A program made the position numbers and the translations under genes. 49,893 nucleotides of DNA from Desulfovibrionaceae bacterium (GTDB lineage Bacteria > Desulfobacterota > Desulfovibrionia > Desulfovibrionales > Desulfovibrionaceae), in the NCBI GenBank assembly GCA_015709315.1, contig JACCQI010000024.1:1-49893 (forward strand), given 5' to 3'. The notes beneath the pieces are model-generated. The model saw only the letters and a program-made list of their open reading frames with translations, was not told the origin of the DNA and searched no databases. Positions 8,333 through 19,365 of this stretch are shown one piece after another; the first letter of the stretch is position 1; each line of letters starts with the position of its first letter.

Positions 8333-9685
8333 ATGAGTGACGTTCATTCCACAGAATACGATTTCAACCCGAAACAAGCGCTGCTCGGCGCACAGATGCT
8401 GTTCGTGGCCTTCGGGGCGCTGGTGCTGGTCCCCATCCTGACCGGCATCGACTCCAACGTGGCTTTGTTCACGGCCGGTGTCGGCACGCTGATCTTCCAG
8501 TTGATAACCAAGGGCAAGGTGCCGGTCTTCCTGGCCTCCAGCTTCGCCTTCCTGCCGCCGCTGTTCGCGGCCCAGCAGGGCGAGTTCACCTACCCTGAGA
8601 TCATGTGCGGCCTGGTGGCGGCGGGCGGCCTGTACATCGTCATCAGCGTGCTCATCCGCTTTTTCGGCTCCGACTTCCTGCACCGCCTGCTGCCCCCCGT
8701 GGTCACCGGCCCGGTCATCATGCTCATCGGCCTGATCCTGGCCCCGGTGGCCGTCAACATGGCGCTGGGGCACAACGGCGCGGTCTGGATCGAACCCAAG
8801 GCGCCCTCCATGATCGTGGCGGGCGTGGCCCTTTTGACCACCATCCTCTTCTCCCTGCTCGGCAGGGGCTGGTTCAAGCTCATCCCCATCCTGTGCGGCA
8901 TCGCCGCCGGGTACATATGCTCCCTGCTCATGGACGCCACCGGCATCTCCGCCTCCATGTACGAGTCCTTCGTGGCCTCGGCCGTGGACGGCAAGGTCGG
9001 AGGCATGGCCATCGCCCCCTGGATGGACGGCACGCTGATCAGCTTCGCCTCCCTCAAGGACGCCCCGATCTTCGCCATCCCCAACTTCACCTTCCCCACC
9101 TGGAGCTGGGAAGCCATCCTGTACGTGGTGCCCATCGCCATCGCCCCGGCCATCGAGCACTTCGGCGACATCCTGGCCATCGGCTCCATCTCCGGCAAAG
9201 ACTACGTCAAAGACCCCGGCATTCAGAACACCATGCTCGGCGACGGCGTGGCCACCTCCTTCGCCTCCATGCTCGGCGGTCCCCCGAACACCACCTACTC
9301 CGAGGTGTCCGGGGCCGTGGCACTGACCCGCGCCTTCAACCCGGCCATCATGACCTGGGCGGCCTTCACCGCCATCCTGCTGGCCTTCGTGGGCAAGCTC
9401 GGCGGGCTGCTCAACACCATTCCCATGCCGGTCATGGGCGGCATCATGCTGCTCCTCTTCGGAGCGATCACGGTCATCGGCCTGTCCACCCTGGTGCGGT
9501 CCCAGCTCGACCTGATGCAGCCGCGCAACATGGTCATCATCGCCATCATCATGGTCTTCGGCCTGGGCGGCATGGTCCTGAACATCGGCGTCACCGACCT
9601 CAAGGGCATCGGCCTGGGCGCCATCGCGGGCGTGGTCCTCAACCTCGTCCTGCCCGGCAGGGAAGCAGCCGACAAGAAGATCTGA
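8333..9685 (+). CDS. uraA: Uracil permease (NCS2 family)
   Basis: A 450-residue integral membrane protein of the nucleobase:cation symporter-2 family, with the predicted 14-segment fold. Family landmarks include [14 protein letters not shown] near TM3, the half-helix region [18 protein letters not shown] with its conserved acidic residue, and [16 protein letters not shown]. It imports uracil with protons. The ATG at 8333 follows GGGAGGAG (8315-8322); a longer frame from 8204 runs through the upstream terminator hairpin and is rejected. Its placement right after upp supports uracil rather than xanthine as substrate. A terminator hairpin follows. Confidence 0.93.
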   Translation: MSDVHSTEYDFNPKQALLGAQMLFVAFGALVLVPILTGIDSNVALFTAGVGTLIFQLITKGKVPVFLASSFAFLPPLFAAQQGEFTYPEIMCGLVAAGGLYIVISVLIRFFGSDFLHRLLPPVVTGPVIMLIGLILAPVAVNMALGHNGAVWIEPKAPSMIVAGVALLTTILFSLLGRGWFKLIPILCGIAAGYICSLLMDATGISASMYESFVASAVDGKVGGMAIAPWMDGTLISFASLKDAPIFAIPNFTFPTWSWEAILYVVPIAIAPAIEHFGDILAIGSISGKDYVKDPGIQNTMLGDGVATSFASMLGGPPNTTYSEVSGAVALTRAFNPAIMTWAAFTAILLAFVGKLGGLLNTIPMPVMGGIMLLLFGAITVIGLSTLVRSQLDLMQPRNMVIIAIIMVFGLGGMVLNIGVTDLKGIGLGAIAGVVLNLVLPGREAADKKI

Positions 9686-9706
9686 CCGCCTTGACGCAAG
9701 CTACGC

Positions 9707-9740
9707 AAGGCCCCGATCCGCATGCGGACCGGGGCCTTTC
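9707..9740 (+). terminator. Intrinsic terminator after uraA
   Basis: A long GC-rich hairpin (AAGGCCCC paired with GGGGCCTT, with an inner TCCGCATGCGGA palindrome extending the stem) ends in TTT. It lies 22 bases past the uraA stop and symmetric A/T flanks allow it to work in both directions. Confidence 0.75.
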
Positions 9741-9817
9741 TCGCGCGCGGGCGGTTTCCATTGGACCGAAAAGAGAGAAAGACGTAAAGTGCCTCACCTA
9801 TTCCGAGGAGCAAGGTT

Positions 9818-10579
9818 ATGCATCGAGAATCCGTGACCGGACTGGTCCTGACGTACAACGGCGAGCGGCTGCTCGAAAAATGTCTCAAGTCCCTTGAATT
9901 CTGCGACGAGTTGCTGGTTGTGGACTCCGACTCCTCGGACCGGACGCGGGAGATCGCCGAAGCCTGCGGCGCGCGCGTCATCGTCAACCCCTGGCCCGGC
10001 CCGGTGGACCAGTTCAAGCTGGCGCTTTCCAAGGTGGCCACCACCTGGGTCGTGTCCCTGGACCAGGACGAATACCTGACCGATGAACTGCGGGAGAACA
10101 TCCTCGGCAAGCTCCGCAGCCCGGACCGGGTGGCGGGCTACTTCGTTCCACGCAGCTCCTTCTATTTCAACAGGTTCATGAAGCATTCCGGCTGGTATCC
10201 CGATTATCTCTTCCGGGTGTTCCGCACGGGCAAAATGGAGGTGACCGCCTCGGGCGCGCACTACCACTTCACCCCCCTGGGCGAATCGTTGAAGCTTTCC
10301 GGCGACATCCTGCACTACCCCTACGAGTCCTTCCACCAGCACATGGAGAAGATCAACTACTACGCCGAGGAGGGCGCGGCCGCCCTGCGCGAAAAGGGCG
10401 CGGCAGGCGGCTGGCTCAACGCCCTGCTCCACGCCAAGATGCGGTTCATCAAGCTCTACATCCTCAAGCTCGGCTTCCTGGACGGCACGGCCGGGCTGTG
10501 CAACGCGCTGGCCGGATTCTACTACACCTTCCAGAAGTACATCCGCATCGAGGAAACAGGAAAGTGGGGCAACGAATAA
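9818..10579 (+). CDS. Family 2 glycosyltransferase (LPS core type)
   Basis: The 253-residue protein is a GT-A fold family 2 glycosyltransferase. It starts with SVTGLVLTYNGERLLEKCL, has LLVVDSDSSDRT (the nucleotide-binding DxxSxD region), and DQDEYLTDEL, a DxD-like metal/donor motif. The C-terminal half, with YFVPRSSFYFNRF, HSGWYPDYLFRVFR and HYPYESFHQHMEKINYY, matches the WaaE/LgtF-like group that adds a sugar to lipopolysaccharide inner core. It acts on the inner face of the inner membrane; substrate sugars are unknown. GAGGAG sits about 9 bases before the ATG. It stands alone between the uraA terminator and mscS. Confidence 0.88.
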   Translation: MHRESVTGLVLTYNGERLLEKCLKSLEFCDELLVVDSDSSDRTREIAEACGARVIVNPWPGPVDQFKLALSKVATTWVVSLDQDEYLTDELRENILGKLRSPDRVAGYFVPRSSFYFNRFMKHSGWYPDYLFRVFRTGKMEVTASGAHYHFTPLGESLKLSGDILHYPYESFHQHMEKINYYAEEGAAALREKGAAGGWLNALLHAKMRFIKLYILKLGFLDGTAGLCNALAGFYYTFQKYIRIEETGKWGNE

Positions 10580-10673
10580 CTTCACCGCCAAATGATGCAA
10601 TATCCTATTCCGCGCGCCTGTTCTTTGTGATAGGGATTCCCACTAGACAATGTCACCCTATTGAGGAGGAACC

Positions 10674-11498
10674 ATGAACGGGATAGACTTTCAGGGACTC
10701 TGCAACTCACTCTACTTCTACGCCACGGAATACGGGCTGCGCATCATCGTCGCGCTGCTCATCTTCCTGGTCGGCCGCTGGGTAGCCAAATACCTGGCGA
10801 ACCTCTGCAAGAAACTGATGACCAGGGCCAATGTGGACGAAACGCTCAGACCCTTCCTGCGAAACATCATCTATTACGTCATGCTGGCCGCCGTGGTCGT
10901 CGCGGCGCTGGGCCAGGCGGGCATCAACGTCACCTCGTTCCTGGCCGTGCTCGGCGCCGCAGGCCTGGCCGTGGGCCTCGCCCTGAAGGACTCCCTGTCC
11001 AACTTCGCGGCGGGCGTCATGCTCATCATGCTCGGCCTGTTCAAACGCGGCGACTTCGTGACCGTGGCCGGTGAATCCGGCACCGTGGCCGAGGTCAACA
11101 TCTTCAACACCGTGCTGACCACCCCGGACAACCGGGTCATCACCGTGCCCAACTCCGCCGTGCTCGGCGGGACCATCACCAACGTCACCGCCAGGGACAC
11201 CCGGCGCGTGGACCTGGTCTTCGGCATCGGCTACGGCGACGACCTGCTCAAGGCCAAGCAGTTCCTGGAAAAGATCGTGTCCGAGGAGCCGCGCGTGCTG
11301 TCCGACCCGGCCCCGCAGATCGAGGTCCTGGAGCTGGCCGATTCCTCGGTCAACTTCGTGGTCCGGCCCTGGTGCAAGACCTCGGACTACTGGGGCGTGT
11401 ACTTCGCCCTGACCGAAAAGGTGAAGCTGGTCTTCGACATGGAAGGCATCTCCATCCCCTACCCCCAGCAGGATGTGCATATGTACACCGAGAAGTAA
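10674..11498 (+). CDS. mscS: Small-conductance mechanosensitive channel (MscS family)
   Basis: A 274-residue protein of the size of E. coli MscS (286). It has three N-terminal transmembrane helices; the pore helix region is AVLGAAGLAVGLALKDSL followed by NFAAGVMLIMLGLFKRGDFV, the most conserved part of the family. The C-terminal cytoplasmic cage contains VNIFNTVLTTPDNRVITVPN and a final beta/alpha domain. MscS opens under membrane tension to protect against hypo-osmotic shock. GAGGAGGA lies just before the ATG. A bidirectional terminator separates it from the convergent hisA. Confidence 0.94.
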   Translation: MNGIDFQGLCNSLYFYATEYGLRIIVALLIFLVGRWVAKYLANLCKKLMTRANVDETLRPFLRNIIYYVMLAAVVVAALGQAGINVTSFLAVLGAAGLAVGLALKDSLSNFAAGVMLIMLGLFKRGDFVTVAGESGTVAEVNIFNTVLTTPDNRVITVPNSAVLGGTITNVTARDTRRVDLVFGIGYGDDLLKAKQFLEKIVSEEPRVLSDPAPQIEVLELADSSVNFVVRPWCKTSDYWGVYFALTEKVKLVFDMEGISIPYPQQDVHMYTEK

Positions 11499-11523
11499 GG
11501 AAACATCCGGGAGGGACAAGATA

Positions 11524-11560
11524 AAAAAATCCCCGGGACCAAAGGGTTCCGGGGATTTTT
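11524..11560. terminator. Bidirectional terminator between mscS and hisA
   Basis: A hairpin with stem AAAATCCCCGG/CCGGGGATTTT has an A-run on one side and a T-run on the other, so it can terminate mscS on the plus strand and the hisB-lipoprotein-hisA operon on the minus strand. Confidence 0.85.
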
Positions 11561-11596
11561 CATGCGCTTTGCCGCCAAGGGCGACTCCGACCCGGC

Positions 11597-12325
11597 CTAC
11601 TGGGCGTCGATCCAGGCGTTGGCCTCTTTCACGTCCAGGGTGCCCACGTAGATGGCCCGGCCGGAGATGGCCCCTTCCAATCCATTGCGGGACAAAGGGT
11701 AGAGATTCCTGATGTCGTCCAGGGTGTGTACGCCGCCCGCCGCAATGACCGGGATGCTTGTCTTGCCGCACAGGCTGGCCAGACCGTCCACGTTGACGCC
11801 GGTCTGCATGCCGTCCCGGGAAATGTCCGTGTACACGATGAAGCGGACGCCGTCGTTTTCCAGGCGCGGCAGCACGTCGTCCACGGTCAGCCCGGCATCC
11901 GCCACCCAGCCCTTGGTCTTGAGCCTGCCGTCCACGGCGTCCAGGGACACGCCGATCCGTCCGGGCAGGGCCGCGCACAGATCGGTGAACAGGTCCGGGT
12001 TTTCCAGGGCCATGGTGCCGATGATCAGCCGGTGAACCCCGGCTTCGATATACTTTCTGGCCGTTTCGATATCGCGGATGCCGCCGCCCAACTGCACCGG
12101 AATGTCGATGGCGGCGCAGATGTCGCGGATCAGCTCGAAATTCCTGGGCACGCCGGAAAAGGCGCCGTCCAAATCCACCACGTGGAGGAAACGCGCGCCG
12201 AGTTCCGCCCAGTACCGGGCCTGGGCCACGGGGTCGGAGGCAAAGACGGTGACCTGGTCCTCCTTGCCCTGTGCCAGGCGGACGCACTCGCCGTTCTTGA
12301 TGTCAACAGCCGGAAAAAGAATCAT
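11597..12325 (-). CDS. hisA: Phosphoribosylformimino-5-aminoimidazole carboxamide ribotide isomerase
   Basis: A 242-residue TIM-barrel enzyme of histidine synthesis that isomerises ProFAR to PRFAR. It begins [17 protein letters not shown] (catalytic Asp in AVDIK), contains [13 protein letters not shown], the phosphate-binding GGGIRD and a second internal-repeat acid in [12 protein letters not shown], and [11 protein letters not shown] near the end. The ATG at 12325 overlaps the stop of the upstream lipoprotein gene as ATGA; an extended frame to 12388 is rejected. The gene closes the hisB-lipoprotein-hisA operon. Confidence 0.96.
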   Translation of the reverse strand: MILFPAVDIKNGECVRLAQGKEDQVTVFASDPVAQARYWAELGARFLHVVDLDGAFSGVPRNFELIRDICAAIDIPVQLGGGIRDIETARKYIEAGVHRLIIGTMALENPDLFTDLCAALPGRIGVSLDAVDGRLKTKGWVADAGLTVDDVLPRLENDGVRFIVYTDISRDGMQTGVNVDGLASLCGKTSIPVIAAGGVHTLDDIRNLYPLSRNGLEGAISGRAIYVGTLDVKEANAWIDAQ

Positions 12326-12972
12326 AATCCGAGTTCCATGAGTTTTTCGGCTATGCCGTCCTGGGCAAGACGGGTGGCGGTCACCCACTTGCCGCCGCGG
12401 GCGGCGAATTTCCTGGCTTCATAAAGATTTTCGAGCAGCGCCTCCTGGGTCTCCTCGTACCGGGACCGGATCATGCGCTCCTGTCTGACGTCGATGAGAT
12501 AAAAGTCCATGGCCACCGAGGCCGGGCTTTGCACGCCGCCCGAGCTGCCGTCGCGCTCGCGCCAGGACGTCAACTGCGGCACCAGCAGGTAGTCGCACTG
12601 GATGCATTTGGCCACGCCGAGCCAGTACTTCCAGGCGGACATGCGGGGCAGGCCGGAGTCTTCGAACACCACCACGTCCTCGCACTGACGAACCGCATCG
12701 GGCACGATGTAGTCGAAGACCTGATGGGCCTGGAGGGTGTCCGCCAGGATCAGGTCCAGGGTCTGGATGGTACCCTCGGGAGCGGGCTTGCCCTCCTCTT
12801 CCAGATATCCGGCGAGCAGTTCCCAGTTATGCACGGGATTGGTGAAGCCGGCAACGGCCAGCTTGCCTTCGGGCCGGGGCACGGCCGCAGTGCGCGTCTT
12901 GCCGCAACCGGCGAGGGACAGCAGGGAAAGGCTGAAAACGACCAGTGAGAAAAAAAGTGCGATGCGTTTCAT
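12322..12972 (-). CDS. Putative lipoprotein of unknown function in the his operon
   Basis: This 216-residue protein starts with a lipoprotein signal peptide (positive MKR, hydrophobic core, lipobox LAGC with the lipidated Cys near residue 23). The mature part has no motif I can name with certainty; the layout ([15 protein letters not shown], then [14 protein letters not shown] and [24 protein letters not shown]) is reminiscent of the CsgG/LpoB/GNA1162-like fold of periplasmic lipoproteins, but that is a guess. It overlaps hisB (TGATG) and hisA (ATGA), so all three are translationally coupled, although an envelope lipoprotein has no known role in histidine synthesis. It may be a passenger or a conserved lineage-specific insertion. 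Confidence 0.75.
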   Translation of the reverse strand: MKRIALFFSLVVFSLSLLSLAGCGKTRTAAVPRPEGKLAVAGFTNPVHNWELLAGYLEEEGKPAPEGTIQTLDLILADTLQAHQVFDYIVPDAVRQCEDVVVFEDSGLPRMSAWKYWLGVAKCIQCDYLLVPQLTSWRERDGSSGGVQSPASVAMDFYLIDVRQERMIRSRYEETQEALLENLYEARKFAARGGKWVTATRLAQDGIAEKLMELGL

Positions 12973-13559
12973 CAGTCGAGACTCCCTTTGGTGCTGGAAA
13001 CGCCCTTCCGGCCGACGGCCACGGCCCGGGCCAGGGCAAGGCCCAGCCCCTTGAAAGCGGCTTCCAGGAGATGATGGCCGTTTTGGCCGTACTCGTATTT
13101 CACGTGCAGATTCATCCCCGCCTTGAAGGCCAGGGACTTGAGAAATTCACGCCAGACGTCCTTCTCGTCGCCCGCGATGACGGCGGGCAGGAGCGTGTCG
13201 TCATAGACGATGTAGGGGCGGCCGGACAGATCCACGACCACCTCGGCCAGGGCCTCGTCCATGGGCACCTTGACGTCGGCCACCCGGTTGATGCCTTCCT
13301 TGTCGCCCAGGGCCTCGGCGAGCGCCTGGCCCAGGCTCAGGCCGATGTCCTCCAGGGAATGGTGGGAATCGATCACCAGATCCCCCTTGCAGGTCAGGTC
13401 GAGGTCGAACCCGGCCCAGAAGGCGAACAGGGTGAGCATGTGATCGGCGAAACCGATGCCGGTATCAACCTTCACCTTGCCCTCGCCGTCGAGGTTCAGC
13501 GTCAACTTGATGTCAGTTTCCTTGGTGGTCCGCGTCACCAACGCCCTGCGTTTGCCCAT
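12972..13559 (-). CDS. hisB: Imidazoleglycerol-phosphate dehydratase
   Basis: The 195-residue product is a monofunctional IGP dehydratase (no HisB-N phosphatase domain), the manganese enzyme that forms imidazole-acetol phosphate in histidine synthesis. Metal-binding motifs are [21 protein letters not shown] and [13 protein letters not shown], arranged as the usual internal duplication. The common DDHHTVED sequence is here DSHHSLED, with both His and Glu kept. The ATG at 13559 is preferred because AAGGAGC (13571-13565) lies 6 bases upstream; the frame could extend to 13586. It overlaps the following lipoprotein gene by one base. Confidence 0.95.
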   Translation of the reverse strand: MGKRRALVTRTTKETDIKLTLNLDGEGKVKVDTGIGFADHMLTLFAFWAGFDLDLTCKGDLVIDSHHSLEDIGLSLGQALAEALGDKEGINRVADVKVPMDEALAEVVVDLSGRPYIVYDDTLLPAVIAGDEKDVWREFLKSLAFKAGMNLHVKYEYGQNGHHLLEAAFKGLGLALARAVAVGRKGVSSTKGSLD

Positions 13560-13633
13560 GGCCAGCTCCTTCATTGGGTGGTACAATAATCGGCCTCACC
13601 CTCCCGTATATAGGAAAAGTCTAGAAAAATAAA

Positions 13634-13670
13634 CCGGGCGGACGGGTCATTTTTCGACCCGTCCGCCCGG
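13634..13670 (-). terminator. Strong hairpin terminator after tatC
   Basis: A 15-bp perfect stem (CCGGGCGGACGGGTC with its complement) lies 20 bases past the tatC stop. On the minus strand it is followed by TTTATTTTTC, giving an intrinsic terminator that separates the tat genes from hisB. Confidence 0.85.
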
Positions 13671-13689
13671 CGTGATGCGCTTCGTGCGG

Positions 13690-15117
13690 CTAACCCTCTT
13701 CGGCCCCGGCGGCGTCGTCCATTTCAGCCTGGGCGCGGGCCTCGGCCTCGGCCTGCTTTTTGAGGTGCCGCTTCTCCTTCTTGCCGAAGAAATAGGCCAC
13801 CCAAACACCCACCTCGTAGAGCACGATCAGCGGACCGGCCATAAGACACTGAGTGAACGGATCCGGCGGCGTCAGGACTGCGGCCAGAATAAATCCCGTT
13901 AAAATAGCATACTTGCGTTTCTTGCGAAGTCCCGCGGAAGACACCATTCCCATGCGGGCAAGAAAAAAGATGAATAAGGGCAACTCGAAGACGAAGCCGA
14001 AGGCGAACAGGAGCTTGAGACAGAAACTCAGATACTCGTTCAGCTTGGGCGTGAACTGGATGCCGTCGGTGGAGAACCCGGCAAAGAAATCAAAGGCGTA
14101 GGGGAAGACCTGGAAATACCCGAACAGCGCTCCGCCGGTGAAAAAAATCGCGGACAAAAGCGCCATGGGGACCATCCACTTGCGCTCGTGGGCGTACAGG
14201 CCCGGCGCGATGAACCCCCAAAGCTGGGCGAACACATAGGGGCTGACCAGAAAGATGCCGGCCACGATGGCGATCTTGATGTGCGAAAAGAACGCCTCGG
14301 CCGGATAGGTGTACTGGAAATGCCCCTCCTGGGCGAGTTGCATCAGGGAGTGCTGCAAGGCATCGACGAACACCTGCATCTGCTCCGAATGCTGAAACCC
14401 CTTTTCCACGAGCACCTGCTTGAGGGCCTCGCCAAAATCCGCGTAAAAGCCCGGAGCCAGCAGCGGATTCTGTTCCGCCTGCTTCTGGAAGACGTCGATC
14501 ATGGGCTGCATGAGGATGTCGAACATCCTGTCCGCGAAACCGTAACAGGCGATCATGCCCACCGCGATGGCGATGAAGGCCTTGGTCAGCCGGGTGCGCA
14601 GTTCACCGAGGTGGTCGAGCAGAGACATCTGCGCCCCTTCTCCGTCCTCGTTCTCGTCATCGCCTTCGCCGTCCTCGTCTTCCTCATCATCCGCGTCACC
14701 GCCGTCGCCGCCGCCCGAACCGTCGTCGGCACCGTCGATCGCGGCCAGCGCGGTCTCCGCCTCGGCCAGTTCCTCGTCGGTGACAACGGGTCCGCCTTCG
14801 GCCGCAGGGGCGTCGCCGGGTTCGGAATCGTCAGCGGCTACAGGCTCGTCGGCATCCGCCAGGGAAGGATCGTCTTCTCCGGTTTCGGCCGCAGGCCCGG
14901 CCCCTGGCTCGGACACGTCGGCAGCCACGGTCTCGTCAACGGCCGCAGGTTCGTCAGCCTCCTCCCGGGAGGGATCGTCTTCCCCGGTTTCGGTCGCAGG
15001 CTCGGACACGTCGGCGGCCGCGGTCTCATCAACGGCCGCGGGTTCACCGGTGTCCGCCGCAGGCTCGACCACGGACTCCTCTTCGGGGGCCTTGACGTCG
15101 TCTTTTTCGGGACTCAT
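13690..15117 (-). CDS. tatC: Sec-independent protein translocase TatC with a long acidic N-terminal extension
   Basis: The C-terminal 312 residues (from Met164) are TatC: SLLDHLGELRTRL at the start, six membrane helices, FIAPGLYAHERKW and ELPLFIFFLARMGM in conserved positions. TatC is the signal-peptide receptor of the twin-arginine pathway, which exports folded proteins such as periplasmic redox enzymes. Two features are unusual. Residues 1-163 are an extremely acidic, Ala/Pro/Glu-rich extension with repeats around ETGEDDPS and DEPAAVDET. The first periplasmic loop also has roughly 50 extra residues (about 210-258). An in-frame ATG at 14628, preceded by AAGGGG, would yield a TatC without the extension, so two starts are possible. 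Follows tatB by 6 bases. Confidence 0.92.
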   Translation of the reverse strand: MSPEKDDVKAPEEESVVEPAADTGEPAAVDETAAADVSEPATETGEDDPSREEADEPAAVDETVAADVSEPGAGPAAETGEDDPSLADADEPVAADDSEPGDAPAAEGGPVVTDEELAEAETALAAIDGADDGSGGGDGGDADDEEDEDGEGDDENEDGEGAQMSLLDHLGELRTRLTKAFIAIAVGMIACYGFADRMFDILMQPMIDVFQKQAEQNPLLAPGFYADFGEALKQVLVEKGFQHSEQMQVFVDALQHSLMQLAQEGHFQYTYPAEAFFSHIKIAIVAGIFLVSPYVFAQLWGFIAPGLYAHERKWMVPMALLSAIFFTGGALFGYFQVFPYAFDFFAGFSTDGIQFTPKLNEYLSFCLKLLFAFGFVFELPLFIFFLARMGMVSSAGLRKKRKYAILTGFILAAVLTPPDPFTQCLMAGPLIVLYEVGVWVAYFFGKKEKRHLKKQAEAEARAQAEMDDAAGAEEG

Positions 15118-15123
15118 GGAGAT

Positions 15124-15465
15124 CTAAGCCTTTGTCTCTTCGGTGGGAGCTGCGGCGGCCTCGGCCTGCGACTTTTCCAATTCGGCCTTGGCGGTCTCGG
15201 CATCCGCCTTGGCGACCTCGGCCTCATGCTTGGCCTTGTCGGCCTTGCGGCGGGCAAGTTCCTCATCCACCTCGCGCTTGCGAGCCTCGGTCTCGGCCTT
15301 CTTGACCTCGTCGTCCAAGGTGGTTTTCACCTCGTTGCCCACGCGCTTGAACTCCGCCACGCCCTTGCCGAGCGAACGAAGCATTTCCGGCAATTTCTTG
15401 GGTCCGATGACGATGAGCGCCACCACGCATATAATCAGTAACTCGGGTCCGCCTATACCAAACAT
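15124..15465 (-). CDS. tatB: Twin-arginine translocase subunit TatB (TatA/B family)
   Basis: A 113-residue protein with one N-terminal transmembrane helix, a hinge ([16 protein letters not shown]) and an amphipathic helix, then a long Ala/Glu/Lys-rich tail that is probably helical. The acidic residue at position 8 (MFGIGGPE) and the length favour TatB over TatA, but the two are hard to separate by sequence alone. It sits directly upstream of tatC, the usual tatBC order, and delivers substrates within the TatBC receptor complex. A separate tatA would be expected elsewhere in the genome. The ATG lies 30 bases after the guaA stop. Confidence 0.85.
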   Translation of the reverse strand: MFGIGGPELLIICVVALIVIGPKKLPEMLRSLGKGVAEFKRVGNEVKTTLDDEVKKAETEARKREVDEELARRKADKAKHEAEVAKADAETAKAELEKSQAEAAAAPTEETKA

Positions 15466-15494
15466 ATGACACCTGAATCCGGTTAACGCTTACA

Positions 15495-17039
15495 CTATTC
15501 CCACTCGATGGTGGACGGCGGCTTGGAGGAGATGTCCAAGACCACGCGATTGACGCCCTTCACTTCATTGATGATGCGATTTGACATACGCGCCAGAAGC
15601 TCGGAAGGCAAGCGCGACCAGTCGGCGGTCATGGCGTCCAGGGAGTCCACGATCCGCAGGGCGATGACGTTCTCGTACGTCCGGTCGTCGCCCATGACGC
15701 CCACGGTCTTGAGCGGCAGGAGCACGGCGAATCCCTGCCAGACCTTGCGGTACCAGTCCGCGGCCATCATCTCGTTCTGCACGATCTTGTCGGCCAGGCG
15801 CAGGATGGACAGGCGCTCCTCGTTGACCTCGCCGATGATCCTGATGGACAGGCCCGGACCGGGGAACGGCTGCCGCCAGATGATGTGCTCGGGCAGGCCC
15901 AGCTCGTAGGCGGCGCGGCGCACCTCGTCCTTGAATAGCTCCCTGAGCGGCTCCACCAGCTTGAGATTCATGGTTTCGGGCAGGCCGCCCACGTTGTGGT
16001 GGGACTTGATGACCGCCGAGGGCCCCTTGAAGGATTCGGACTCGATGACGTCCGGGTACAGGGTGCCCTGGCCCAGAAACCGCACGCCCTCGATGGCCTT
16101 GGCCTCGCGGTCGAAGACCTCGATGAACTTGTAGCCGATGAGCTTGCGCTTCTTTTCCGGGTCCTCGACGCCCTTCAGGTCGGCCAGGAACTCGGCGGCG
16201 GCGTCCACGCACTTGACGTTGAGGTCGAAGTGCTCCTCCAAAAAGCCGATGACCTCCTCGCGCTCGCCCATGCGGAGCAGCCCGTTGTCCACGAAGATGC
16301 AGTGCAGGTTCTTGCCGATGGCCTTGTGCAGCATGACCGCGGCCACGGTGGAATCGATGCCGCCGGACAGGCCGAGCACCACCTTGGCGTCGCCCACCTG
16401 CTTCTTGAGGTCCTCGATGGTGGTGTCCACGAAGGACGCCATGGACCATGTGGCGGTCAGGCCGGCCACCTTGAACAGGAAGTTCTGGATGATGGCCGAA
16501 CCGTTGTCGGTATGGGCCACCTCCGGGTGGAACTGGAGCGCGTAGATCTTCTTGTCCGGGTTGCCCATGGCCCCGAACTCGATGGAATCGGTTTTCCCCA
16601 TGGGCAGGAAGCCCTCGGGCAGCGCCTCGACCCGGTCGCCGTGGGACATCCAGACGGTCAGGTCGTCCTTTTCCTTGATGCCGTCGAACAGAACACAGTC
16701 GTTTTGGGCCGTGAACTTGGCCCGGCCGTATTCACGGTCCGTGGAGGCCGCCACCTTGCCGCCCAGGTTGTGGGCGAGCAGCTGCATGCCGTAGCAGATA
16801 CCGAGCACCGGAATGCCCATCTCCAGGTAGTCCCTGTTCAGCTCGGGCGCGCCTGCCTCCAGGACCGAGGACGGCCCGCCGGACAGGATGAGCGCGGACG
16901 GCTTGAACGCCTTTACCCGCTCGGGATCGACGTTGCAGGGGTGGATTTCCGAATACACCCCGGCCTCGCGCACGCGACGCGCTATCAACTGGGTGAACTG
17001 GCTGCCGAAATCAAGGATAAGTACTCTATTGTCGTGCAT
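15495..17039 (-). CDS. guaA: GMP synthase (glutamine-hydrolysing)
   Basis: The 514-residue enzyme converts XMP to GMP using ATP and glutamine. It has an N-terminal class I glutamine amidotransferase ([20 protein letters not shown], catalytic Cys in [13 protein letters not shown] with the His-Glu pair), an ATP pyrophosphatase domain with [10 protein letters not shown], and the C-terminal dimerisation domain ending PPSTIEWE, the standard GuaA terminus. Length is normal. It follows guaB by about 60 bases on the same strand, the classic guaBA arrangement of guanine nucleotide synthesis. Confidence 0.98.
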   Translation of the reverse strand: MHDNRVLILDFGSQFTQLIARRVREAGVYSEIHPCNVDPERVKAFKPSALILSGGPSSVLEAGAPELNRDYLEMGIPVLGICYGMQLLAHNLGGKVAASTDREYGRAKFTAQNDCVLFDGIKEKDDLTVWMSHGDRVEALPEGFLPMGKTDSIEFGAMGNPDKKIYALQFHPEVAHTDNGSAIIQNFLFKVAGLTATWSMASFVDTTIEDLKKQVGDAKVVLGLSGGIDSTVAAVMLHKAIGKNLHCIFVDNGLLRMGEREEVIGFLEEHFDLNVKCVDAAAEFLADLKGVEDPEKKRKLIGYKFIEVFDREAKAIEGVRFLGQGTLYPDVIESESFKGPSAVIKSHHNVGGLPETMNLKLVEPLRELFKDEVRRAAYELGLPEHIIWRQPFPGPGLSIRIIGEVNEERLSILRLADKIVQNEMMAADWYRKVWQGFAVLLPLKTVGVMGDDRTYENVIALRIVDSLDAMTADWSRLPSELLARMSNRIINEVKGVNRVVLDISSKPPSTIEWE

Positions 17040-17098
17040 GTATCTCTCTCTAATTCACTCTGCTTCAAATGGAAAGCCAAATCCCGCAGGCGGCGGAG

Positions 17099-18577
<1,479 letters not shown>

Positions 18578-18611
18578 TTATGGTGCTTGTCGTTTTCGTT
18601 TATCTAAGCAG

Positions 18612-18637
18612 AGAGCCGGACGTTCCCGTCCGGCTCT
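18612..18637 (-). terminator. Hairpin at the end of the liv operon
   Basis: An 11-bp perfect stem (AGAGCCGGACG/CGTCCGGCTCT) with a TTCC loop lies 12 bases after the livF stop. On the minus strand the following bases are not a clean T-run, so it may be a weak intrinsic terminator or a 3'-end stabiliser. Confidence 0.55.
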
Positions 18638-18648
18638 TGGCAGCTTCG

Positions 18649-19365
18649 TTAGAGGCCCAAGTAGGCTCGCTTGACCGACTCGTCCGCGAGCAGCTTCTCG
18701 CAGGAGTCGGTCAGGACCACCCGTCCGTTTTCCATGACATACCCTCGGTGGCCGATCTTAAGCGCCAGGTTGGCGTTCTGCTCCACCAGGAATATGGTCG
18801 TGTTGTGTTCCTCGTTGACCTTCTTGACGATCTCGAAGATCTGGCGCACCACCAGCGGGGCCAAGCCCATGGACGGCTCGTCCAGGAGCAGCAGGCGCGG
18901 CTTGGCCATGATCGCCCGGGCGATGGCCAGCATCTGCTGCTCGCCGCCGGACAGGGTGCCGCCCTCCTGCCTGCGCCTCTCGGCCAGGATGGGGAACAGG
19001 TCGTAGCAGTACTCGATGTCCCGCTTGATGGCTCCCTTGTCGGAGCGCATGAACGCGCCCATGTCCAGGTTCTCCTGCACGGTCAGCTCGGGGAAGATAA
19101 GCCTTCCCTCGGGCACCTGGCAAATGCCCTGGGCCACGATCCGGTTGGGCGATTCCCTGGTGATGTCGTCGCCGTTGTAGACGACCCGGCCGCTGGTGGC
19201 CTGTACCACGCCGCACACGGTCATCAGCGTGGTGGACTTGCCCGCGCCGTTGGCCCCGATCAGGGTGATGATCTCGCCCTGGTCGATGTGCAGGTTGACG
19301 TCGTACAGGGCCTGGATGTTGCCGTAAAAGGAATTGACGCCCTTGAGTTCGAGCAGCCTAGTCAT
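18649..19365 (-). CDS. livF: Branched-chain amino acid ABC transporter ATP-binding protein LivF
   Basis: A 238-residue ABC ATPase with Walker A GANGAGKST, signature LSGGEQQM, Walker B LLLLDEPSMGLAP and a switch His region VEQNA. The LAP sequence after Walker B and the SFYGNIQALYDVNL start are typical of LivF. It pairs with LivG to power the LivHM permease for Leu/Ile/Val. It overlaps livG by 8 bases and is the last gene of the livKHMGF operon. Confidence 0.95.
   Translation of the reverse strand: MTRLLELKGVNSFYGNIQALYDVNLHIDQGEIITLIGANGAGKSTTLMTVCGVVQATSGRVVYNGDDITRESPNRIVAQGICQVPEGRLIFPELTVQENLDMGAFMRSDKGAIKRDIEYCYDLFPILAERRRQEGGTLSGGEQQMLAIARAIMAKPRLLLLDEPSMGLAPLVVRQIFEIVKKVNEEHNTTIFLVEQNANLALKIGHRGYVMENGRVVLTDSCEKLLADESVKRAYLGL

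Noticed and set aside
14635-15117. The acidic TatC extension as a CRISPR or repeat array
   Set aside because: The repeats are imperfect, in frame and protein-coding in composition, without regular spacers.
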